Positions 55,684-64,000 of a stretch of 64,000 nt of DNA are shown in pieces. The notes beneath the pieces are model-generated. The model saw only the letters and a program-made list of their open reading frames with translations. It was not told the DNA's origin and searched no databases. The position numbers and the translations under genes are program-made. The DNA lies in contig NC_061067.1 of NCBI RefSeq assembly GCF_021917145.1, positions 997,449 to 1,061,448 on the forward strand, given 5' to 3'. The stretch is from Hypomesus transpacificus. Its lineage: Eukaryota > Chordata > Actinopteri > Osmeriformes > Osmeridae. Position 1 is the first letter of the stretch. Each line of letters starts with the position of its first letter.

Positions 55684-56868
55684 TTTTTAAAACATTCCCT
55701 CCTTTGCCTTTCTCCAGAGATTCAAACTATTGGGGTAATCTCCGTTTAGTTTTTTTTTTGTCTTCTAGAGGTTTAAGTTTGGGAAACTAACACTTACCCT
55801 AACCCTGCACTGTTTTGGAAGTTACAAACTGATTTACACCTAACTGCTCCCATTGTCTGGCATGACACTCAACACAATGAGAGGTCAGCACAGTTTAAAA
55901 CAAAAGGAGCAAGGTCTGAACTATGTTTATCAAAGCCTGTGGAAAAGCAAGAGGAGAAACAACCGAAACTACAGCTCTGCACTCACACGTTTCCAAGAGA
56001 AATAACACGCATCATGTCCTCAGCCTAAGAACAGACTTTATTCAAAATATTCAGAGGCCGCCATCTGTGGCTACCCACATTCAATCGTATTTCAACTGGT
56101 GCCTCACGCTTGAGGCCTCAAAAACTGACTCATATGAACAGTAGGGTGTTGAAACAACATCCTCCGTGTATGTTAATGTCCTCATTTTAAAATACATTGT
56201 GATTTTTTTTCTCTTACCAAAACCTAAAGCCTTGACTCAAATGTACCATACTGAGAGAAAACCCCCTATAGCCTTCTTGTGATTATTTGATGAATGCAGG
56301 TGTTGTGGCATAAAGCCACAGATTGCATGAGGATGGATATTAATAACATCCTGCCGGTACCGGCCGGTAACATTTCACATCTTCAATGCGCGACTGCTGT
56401 TTCTGCTGTATCTGCTTGTTGACTATAGAATACAATAAACAGCTATTATTGGTTCTATGGTTAATTCCTGAATGTATATGTGATAGCCTATAAGAAAATT
56501 ATATCACAAGAACAATCATTAAGATGCCAAAAAATCAAAAGAAGTACTTAAAAAAAAAAAGCTTTCTTTCAGCCCAGTCCATATTCACATTCAGCCAACG
56601 TCACACTCAAAGATGCTTTTGCCTACCTTAAAACTGAGGTAAGACGCCCGTCTAAATGGAATGACAACCCTGTGTTATCATGTTTTTCTTAGTTTATGAC
56701 GGCGGCAGGTGCGGCAGCAGGTGCCAGATTCAGCACCGGGATGTTTTCTCTGAAGCGGTGATGGAACAAGAAAAGCAGAACGGTTTTTCCATTCAACAGA
56801 GCATCGCTTTGGACTGCGGCTGTGCAAGAAGAGGCAGCTAGGAGAGCAGCGGGAGGAGGTGATGAGGA

Positions 56869-56925
56869 GGGGGGGGGGGGGGGGTGGTGTGTGTGGAGGG
56901 GGGTGTGGTGGTGGTGTGTGTGTGT

Positions 56926-56961
<36 letters not shown>
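56869..56961. repeat. Poly-G/GT tract with a G35 run
   Basis: G16 at 56869-56884, a gtgtggtggtg stretch, then 35 consecutive G at 56927-56961. Poly-Pro/His ORFs on the other strand are artefacts. Confidence 0.92.
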
Positions 56962-56962
<1 letters not shown>

Positions 56963-57686
56963 GTGCTGGAGTCCTTAACGGGCCAGACTTGGAGACGGGC
57001 TGTATTGAACAAAAACCCGTCTCGGAGGACAACAGCTCAATTCTCAACTCTCTGCATGCTTCTCAAGGGCGCAGACATTAGCCTATAGATGCACTGCGCT
57101 TGTGTGATATTGGGTACAGGTGCAAATCAATAAGCAAATATGAACTTGACCACACGTTATTCGCACTATATGGAGTCAGTGCTTTAGTTTTGTATTTCAG
57201 TTGTGTATTAAAACCGCCGTTGTAGTGATGCTGTTAGTTTTCCCGTATTTTTTCATCCTTGTCCCTTGAGACGCTCAGCTATTCTAGTTCAGTCTGTTCT
57301 ATTAACAGTTACCATGATTTGTGTCACCCACATCCACCCCCTTCCACATCCCTCTTCTGTCCATAATCTTCAGTATACCCATATATGTTTTTCAATGTAC
57401 CAAAATGCTTTTACTTGCATGGCACGTTAATGAAATTAAACTGCTGAATGTTACACACGCTGACTTAAAATCAGTTGCCCATAGATGACAAAAACAAACG
57501 AAAAGCATTAAGTTTGATTGTTTCAGTACCGGCTTTAAAGAAGCATTATGTCTGAGTCTAAATATAATTTAAAAATCACAACGCAGTAAGGTGTCATTTC
57601 TGATTAACACCACTGCGGGGCAATGTTGAGCTTGTATGAGTCATCGTCAGAACCCATAAGCGTGTACGAGCACAAATGATAAGGGC

Positions 57687-57826
57687 CGGGTTTCCCAGAT
57701 TCGTTAAGAAGCTCTTAACGCTAAGAGCTTCTTAAGAACGTTCTAAGAGCGTTCTAGGGCGTTCTTAGAACGCTCCAAGGAAGCTCTGAGCGTTAAGATC
57801 TTCTTAACAAGTCTGGGAAACCCAGA
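57687..57826. mobile_element. Foldback (MITE-like) element
   Basis: About 140 bp with imperfect terminal inverted repeats: ggtttcccagattcgttaag at the left and, read back from the right, ggtttcccagacttgttaag. The interior is further self-complementary (cttaagaacgttctaagagc). No transposase is present, so it is a non-autonomous copy if it is a transposon. Confidence 0.7.
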
Positions 57827-57926
57827 CAAGGACAATACTATTTTATGTTTCCTTGTGAATCATCAGACTGTACGTTTACGGTCTGACGACAACAAAAGAC
57901 CAAATACAATGTGTTATATGCATCTG

Positions 57927-58833
57927 TTTATATTTATTTTTCTTTAAAACAGAAAAGGATTTCACAATAGGCTGTTTCGAGCAAACCCTCACATTAAACT
58001 TGCCAACATCTACAAAACGGTATCAAAAGTGCACCATAGTGTCAATACGTCTTCTCATCAGGTTCCAACATTTTCCTATGATAATATCTTTTTCTTTCAA
58101 TATTTATACAAATACCATTCTGTACACTGTAGAAATACACATCCTGCAATATTCTATACTCCACACACAGGCTCCCCCTCTCCTCCCCCCTCTCCTCCCC
58201 CCTCTCCACCCCACCCTCTCCACCCCCCCCTCTCCTCCACCCTCTCCACCCCACCCTCCACCCCCCCTCTCCTCCCCACCCTCTCCACCCCACCCTCCCC
58301 CCTCTCCACCCCCCTCTCTCTCTCCAGTCCACTGGTCTGAGCCCCAGGCAGCATTGCAGAGTTACAGTGTGTGGGAGAGCAGACACCTGGCCAATAGTAC
58401 AACATATGAATCGTTAAATACCCCCCCTAGCGCCCCTCCCCTCCCCCCCATGCTAAAACCAGAGCATCATTCACCACAGCCTCTGTACAACCCTCTTTGT
58501 ATACGTCTTTAAACTCTTGACGACACCTTGAAGCTGTCAACTCAACCTTGACACCACTGCAGCCCATCTCCGGCCAGGGTGATGGACGCGGGAGGGGTTA
58601 GGGGCGGGGGCAGGCAGTCGGGCGGGCGGGGTGGGTGGTGTAGGGGTGCAGGTTTGGTCTGAGGCTGGGCTGCAGGGTCTGTTTCTGATGCACAGGTCTG
58701 AATAACACCTGTGCAGGTATGACACCATAAGGGCTGCAAGGACCCCTCCACCTCCCGCTGCGGGTACAAAGCTTTTTTTAATATTTTTATTTTTTCGTCT
58801 CCTGCTGCCCAACGGAGGCTCTCTCCTCCAGGT
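57927..58833 (-). other. usp12 3' UTR with candidate poly-A signals
   Basis: AATAAA in usp12 sense occurs at 58786-58791, 43 bases past the stop, and again near 57930. Vertebrate USP12 transcripts have long 3' UTRs, so the distal site is plausible. A CT-rich repeat occupies 58163-58325. Confidence 0.5.
58163..58325. repeat. C-rich ctccaccccaccctc minisatellite
   Basis: Irregular units of cctctccaccccaccctctc and ctcctccccc. It gives Pro/Ser-rich or Gly/Arg-rich ORFs that are not genes. Confidence 0.88.
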
Positions 58834-61800
58834 TCAGTCTCTGGATTGGTAGAAGAGGATGTATCCAGACTCTGAGTTCTTGGAGATCTCAGAGGTCAGT
58901 CCGTAGAACTCCTCTATGGCTTGAGCATCGATTTTCTACCAAGGGAGAAAGGTGACACCGCTCAGCAGGGGTCAGACGCATGGACATCGTACAATCCTCT
59001 CATCATCCCTGTCTCTCTCTCTCTCTCTCTCTCTCCCTCATCCTCTCATCATCCCTGTCTCTCTCTCTCTCTCCCTCATCCTCTCATCATCCCTCTCTCT
59101 CTCTCTCCCTCATCCTCTCATCATCCCTGTCTCTCTCTCTTTCTCTCTCCCTCATCCTCTCATCATCCCTGTCTCTCTCTCTCTCTCCCTCATCCTCTCA
59201 TCATCCCTGTCTCTCTCTCTCTCTCCCTCATCCTCTCATCATCCCTGTCTCTCTCTCTCTCTCCCTCATCCTCTCATCATCCCTGTCTCTCTCTCTCTCT
59301 CCCTCATCCTCTCATCATCCATCGTACAAGGTTGTACAGAAGAGGTAGAGGAACAAACACTGGTGCACACAGTACATATATACTAACATCAGACACTTCT
59401 CCATCGTTTACCGTTCACGACAGACACAAATGTAAGCCTTCAGAGATCTGGTGCTGGCGAGAATTCCTAGCCAGTCATTTTTTCACTTTACACTGAACTA
59501 ACAAAACATGTTATAGACTTAAGATATAATTTTATTTTTTGTTTAATTTAGGAATAGAACATTAGGGAAACTGATTAACAGTAACTCACCTCTACGATGT
59601 CATCGTCAAACAGCAGCCAGAAGTCGTGACTCTTTACAATGGCGATGTAATGCCCTCGGTTTGGACCGCTGCAGAGAGAGAGAGCGTCACTCAGTAATCA
59701 GAATACTCCAAAGTCTGTGGGCAACCTGAACTACTTGACATTGAAATGTCATTCATTTGGATGAGAAAGAGTAAAAAGACAGACAGTCTATTTGTGGTCA
59801 TCTCTATATGGAGGCGAGTTAGACACCACATTGCATTCACCTTCAGTGTCCTGCAATATCAGTGACAGCACAAAGGAAAAGAGACTCCTAAACTAAATCT
59901 GCCCATACCTTTTCAAATCATCAAACAACGACAATAACCGAAACCACGACAACCGTTAAATAAATAAATAAAGCTTCAGATATGTGGACAAGCCACAGTG
60001 TAAAAACAGCAATCCACCCACCTCCCACAGTGCACCACGACTGCGACAAGGTCGTACAGCCTCTCTGGATTGGTGGCGTCTCCGGAGGTGTTGAAGAGGC
60101 GGAGCTCTAGCGGGAAGACGACACGATAGGACAGTTTGGTGTAGCGCTGCAGCTGCTCCATGTACTTGAAGCGCTTGAGATGCAGGGCCAGGATCATAGG
60201 CAGCTTCTTCACTCTCATCCTAGCAGGGGACCGGGAGGACATTTTACATTTAGTCATTTAGCAGACGCTCTATTTCAGAGCGCCTTACAGTAAGTACAGG
60301 AACATTCCCCACGGAGGCAAGTAGGGTGAAGTGCCTTGGCCAGGGACGCAATGTCATTTGGCACGGCCGGAAATCGAACCGGCAACCTTCTGATTGGTAA
60401 CCCGATTCCCTAACCGCTCAGCCATCTGGGTTAGAGTGGCTTTGACCGGCACAAGACATGGACAGTCTACCCAGACGCCTGGTGTCAACTGACCTTTTGT
60501 GAGCCTCCTGTTTGCTTCTACATTCTTCACAGTAGTACTTATACTCACTGCACAGGGTCTCCGTATTACTGAACCCTCTACAGACAGGAACACAGAGAGA
60601 GATCATTAGTTTTATGTTGAGCTCTGTGAGGATATTAGTATGCAGTGAGGGTGTTGGAGGGGTGACATCCTGACATGGTGTTTTTCTTGTTACCTAAGGC
60701 AGTGTGTGATGGAGGTGTTCTGTTCCACATCCACTGACAGGTCCAGAAAGTCCTCGTCTTTGCTGCTAATCTGACAGGGTGGCAAGAACAAGGGTACATC
60801 AGGGAAATTCCAAAATAGACACGGTGCCATTAAAAAAAAAAACAAAACAACACTTCCAGTAACTATAAATGGATGTAGCGGATGGAAACAGACGGGGGGG
60901 TGTGGCTTACTGTTTCGCAAGTCAGGCAACGCGTCTCATTGGTCAGCGTGCCTTGGAAGATCTCGTGGACCCAGGTCGGGGCGGGCGCGGCGTTGCTGTT
61001 GTTGTTCTGGGAGTCCAGCGTCCCGTTGGCAAGGCGACCGTTCTGCTTATCCTGCTTCCTCTCCTCCTGCAGCAGGTCAGCGATGGTGTTCAGCAGGTAA
61101 TTCAGGAACTCATGGGCATCCTGCTGCATGTAGTTATCAAACAGCTCTGCAGGGGAGGAGGGGGGGGGGGGGGGACAGACAAGGGCGAGGTGAGGAAGCG
61201 AGAATTATTTGGAGACGTCAAGTTTATTTTAGTCTCTCACATCCTCTTACTTGGTAGTCTTGCTTCCTCCTTTCTGAAACCTGCGCATCAGAAACCTCAG
61301 ATATTCCCCTCATCCATTCTTGACCCTTTACCCACAACATAAACCAACCTCCCTTTTCCCCCCCTCTCACCGTTCTCTTTGCGTAGTCGTGTAATGAACT
61401 TCTTTGGAGGGATAACTCCCACCTTCCTCTTCTGGTTTGCAATGCTGTGAAACAGGTCAGCCAGGCAGGAGAGCAGGTTTTCCTTACGCCGCGGTTGGCT
61501 GCGGTAAGCCAGGATCTTCTCCCGGAACGGACGGCAGAAGTAGAGGGCTTGGAGCACTGAGTTACAGTAACAGGTGTTTCCAAACTAGATGGGGGCAAAA
61601 CACACGCATGTAAACACGGAATCGAGCAAGAGTCGGAATGAGGTGGATTATTGCTGTGTATATTATTAACAAGTGATTTTTTTTTTGTAGTGTGAACTAT
61701 AATCATACACTTTACTATTTTAATGCCATGTTTGCTTACATTGACCAATCCGAAGTAGTGCTCATTGACTGGAAACTGCTCTGAGCCAATCTCTTTCTCC

Positions 61801-63029
61801 AGAGCGGAGGCATTGGCGCCCTGGAATACAAGTAGTAATAAATTATTCCAACACATGATTCAACCACACCAAGGTTTGTCCTTCCCAACTATTATATTGT
61901 GACTTTTCTGCATCTGCTAAATTAAGAGATTTTAGTTTCCACACCCGTAGTGTACTATAATCTAAATCGGGCCTACTGCCCTGCCTCTTACTACCGGTAG
62001 GGAAGTTTATTCCACCTTCACACATCAACAAAAGAAGCAAAGTCAAAACTACTTAGAAATACCGAACTCTTGAGTGGGACATCGCGATTAGCCCAATTAC
62101 CCTAACCCAAACCCTGGCAGGAAGGACTCGATAATCTACCTGCCAAGAGAGTTGCGCAGCTGGTCACGTACATTAAATAGTAATTTTCTGCTTGTGAAAG
62201 GGTTGTGAATTCTATAAATAGCCAGCGCTTACGAGGTATTTAAGGTGGCTTGATTAATTGCAGAAATCGAACACGTAATAACCAAATCACAGAAGCTAGG
62301 AACTGTGACCGAAAAGCCAGATAGCTTAGCTAGCTTTGTGGTTTAAAGCTAACTTAGTCATCGTGATCTTGGCAAGCCAGCTACTGTTGATCGTTTACCT
62401 GGAGAGAGGGGGATAGTGATACATTTGTTAAAAAATGTTTCACCTTCTTCCGTGAAGCCTGACACACGCCACAAGCAGAGGGTTGGGGTGAACTGAGTCT
62501 CTCAAATCGAAGTACAACTCATTAAAAACATTGTTTATCTAGCTAGCTAGCTAAGTACTAGCCATCTACAAGCGGGGGCAGACGCAATTCTGCCAGGTGC
62601 AGAAAAGCCGCAGCAGAGCAATGCGGTGCGGTCAATGGGTCAATGCAGAATGAAGAGGAGCATAAGCATTAACGCTGTAACTTGTCAAGTTCACAAATTA
62701 ATCGCTGGTCATAGTACGCCTAATATAGCACCAGGTTTGCATTTTTTTTTAAACGGGCCTAGTATGACAACTGCAAACGTTTGCTTAGAGCGTGAGGCGA
62801 AAAACAAGAGTGTCATCAGAGTGGGCGCGAGCAAGGGAAAACTGACTGCCTTGCTTGGCTAGCAACGTGGAGCACGATTTTGACAACGTTCTATGTCACC
62901 CAGGCTAATAATAATACATCAGCGAGTGTCTTATAACCCTATGGTCAGTTTACAATTTGTAAGAAAATGTCATCTACTCACCATGGTACAAAAAGAGGCA
63001 AATTTGGAAACTGTCATTAGGATTTCCAT
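58834..63029 (-). CDS. usp12: Ubiquitin-specific protease 12, complete, 372 aa
   Basis: USP12 is a cysteine deubiquitinase activated by the WD-repeat proteins WDR48/UAF1 and WDR20. Exons: 62982-63029, 61740-61820, 61371-61584, 60911-61146, 60694-60770, 60494-60577, 60022-60219, 59590-59668, 58834-58935. They total 372 codons plus stop (human 370) with all phases agreeing. Seen: [16 protein letters not shown] start, Cys box [17 protein letters not shown] (C48), [13 protein letters not shown], zinc ligands C188/C191 (CLTC) and C235/C238 (CEEC), [11 protein letters not shown], His box [12 protein letters not shown] (H319) and FDDDIVE. Exon 4 carries a short lineage-specific NAAPAP stretch that explains the two extra residues. 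The USP46 paralogue is excluded mainly by gene order and the [11 protein letters not shown] start. Confidence 0.97.
58998..59322. repeat. Minisatellite catcctctcatcatccctg plus (CT)n
   Basis: About seven copies of ctcatcctctcatcatccc followed by CT runs, within usp12 intron 8 next to exon 9. Confidence 0.92.
60243..60432 (-). repeat. tRNA-derived SINE, nearly full length, in usp12 intron 6
   Basis: In usp12 sense: cccagatggctgagcggtta at the head, gccggttcgatttccggccg (B box), gccaaggcacttcaccctac, the body, then gcgtctgctaaatgactaaa as tail. It fills about 190 of the intron's 274 bases and its tail ends about 24 bases before exon 7. On the other strand it reads as the catttagcagacgctc type known from several fish genomes. 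Confidence 0.9.
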
Positions 63030-63043
63030 TCGCCCAGCGCCAT
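63017..63043 (-). promoter_or_regulatory. usp12 upstream overlapping ORF in a YY1/TISU-like context
   Basis: 14 bases before the usp12 start, GGAAGATGGCGC contains an ATG in a context close to the TISU element (SAASATGGCGGC), which is also a YY1 motif. The ATG opens eight codons (MALGEWKS) in another frame and stops past the usp12 ATG. A CCAAT box in usp12 sense (GATTGG) lies about 20 bases upstream. Confidence 0.5.
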
Positions 63044-63607
63044 CTTCCACCCAATCACCGCGCAGAAACGAGGAGGACTCCCTCGTGAGTGCACTGCTGG
63101 ATTTGGCAATAGAAGCTCCCCTTGGTCTTAGCGCCGTGCAAGAAGAGCTTTATTCAACTCCAATGTGTGTTCCCTCGTACAAACTACATAATCCTAGGAA
63201 CAAAATGTAATGTTTGGGATAGTCCACGTTATATTACAAAGAAATGGCTGTGACACAGAACTACATACGTAGTTACCGGCTACAAAACAAATAGTCCCTC
63301 CGCCCTGTCACTTTGATTATTAATGCCAGCACTAGAACTTACAAGGTAGGCTAATTCTACAAGACTGATTTGTGCAACAGCTGAGACATTCTTGAAGTCA
63401 TCAACAAACCAAAAAAAAAAACTGTACAAAATCAAGCAGTTAATATCTGATTCGAGACCAGCGTATCTGGTCCCTGTTCCGTGAACTGCGCGTCATGATA
63501 CAATTCGAAACAGACCTTAGATCTGTGTTTTCTATTTCAACATTTTGCTCAGGCGACCTGAACGTACTCCTAAAATGTATTTCAGAATACGACTTCCTGC
63601 CTCTCCA
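63030..63607. promoter_or_regulatory. Divergent promoter region, usp12 / probable rpl21
   Basis: About 580 bases between the usp12 start codon and the TOP-like exon on the other strand. It begins with YY1- and CCAAT-type motifs on the usp12 side. No coding exon is seen. Confidence 0.5.
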
Positions 63608-63650
63608 AACTCTCTTTCCGCCGTACCCGCCATCTTGAAAGCAAACGGGG
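63608..63650 (+). other. rpl21: Probable non-coding exon 1 of rpl21
   Basis: A pyrimidine tract (aactctctttccgccg), then CCCGCCATCTTGAAAGC and a donor GGGG/GTAAGAT. This is the layout of vertebrate ribosomal-protein leaders: a 5' TOP tract, a GCCATCTT box and a short non-coding exon ending near the initiator. In human, RPL21 follows USP12 on the opposite strand. The coding exons would lie beyond 64,000 or in the unexamined last 350 bases, where I see none. Confidence 0.45.
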
Positions 63651-64000
63651 GTAAGATGTGCTCCGCTTTTTAAAGTCATTTAGACGTTAAATTGTATTCT
63701 TATTGCACAGCAAGTTGTTGTTATAAGCGCTTTAAAATGCAATTTACATCAATGTAGCGAAACTGGTCTTCGTAGTACGTTGCAATGTCACACAATTACA
63801 TGAAAATCGAGTGGGAAGAGTAGCGTGGCTTACCATGTGGGCCCAGGCAATGTAAGAAAGCCAGTACGGTAGTCAGCGATGGCTGAATAGTTAACTAGCT
63901 GGCCCAAGGCATATTCCAACTCGAAATGACCAGTTAGCAGTGACGATTCAAACAGCGAACGTTATTGTGATATTTAGGACTGCAATCGTGTTTGCTAACG

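Larger units (their letters stand above)
55514..57930. other. gpr12 5' side and spacer to usp12
   Basis: Contains a short SINE-tail-like remnant at 55528-55552 (antisense to gpr12), a dispersed repeat at 55590-55683, G-rich runs at 56869-56961 and a foldback element at 57687-57826. A gpr12 leader exon is expected but I cannot place it. Confidence 0.55.

Noticed and set aside
56689-57012. Pro/His-rich 107-aa ORF
   Set aside because: Encoded by the antisense of G16 and G35 runs.

Overview
The window is a vertebrate, almost certainly teleost, genomic segment. Genes are split by short GT-AG introns, the introns are full of (CA)n, (GA)n and minisatellite tracts, and tRNA-derived SINE copies and a foldback element are present. 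All coding calls come from translated exons that match well-known vertebrate proteins. Gene order is atp8a2 (-), rnf6 (-), cdk8 (+), wasf3 (+), gpr12 (-), usp12 (-), with a probable rpl21 first exon (+) at the right edge. This reproduces the human 13q12 block ATP8A2-RNF6-CDK8-WASF3-GPR12-USP12-RPL21, except that SHISA2 is not seen and atp8a2 is turned round relative to rnf6.

Layout: 1-31.3 kb holds 27 exons of the phospholipid flippase atp8a2, from the start codon to transmembrane helix 5. The C-terminal exons lie beyond the left edge. Its 877 visible codons join in frame across every intron. 33.8-37.9 kb is rnf6, a RING-H2 ubiquitin ligase, head to head with cdk8. 38.8-45.0 kb is complete cdk8 (13 coding exons, 464 aa, the human length). 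A placeholder gap of exactly 500 N (46,370-46,869) hides the 5' exons of wasf3, whose six visible exons run to 49.4 kb. 54.5-55.5 kb is the single-exon receptor gpr12. 58.8-63.0 kb is complete usp12 (9 exons, 372 aa). 63.6 kb is a TOP-like first exon placed where rpl21 should be.

The genes are not an operon. They are an old syntenic neighbourhood: a neuronal lipid flippase, a ubiquitin ligase, the Mediator kinase, a WAVE actin regulator, an orphan Gs-type receptor and a deubiquitinase. I found no virus, CRISPR array or new multi-gene system.

The most interesting signals concern splicing and repeats: (i) a repeat that has copied the rnf6 splice donor four times, with only two copies keeping the frame; (ii) a one-base frame discrepancy in the wasf3 proline-rich exon, with an alternative acceptor 10 bases downstream that would restore an open frame; (iii) SINE tails of the same family and in sense orientation next to 3' splice sites in three introns of two genes; (iv) TG tracts in place of polypyrimidine tracts at atp8a2 splice sites; (v) an 8 x 38-bp repeat array and a candidate alternative first exon inside atp8a2 intron 1.
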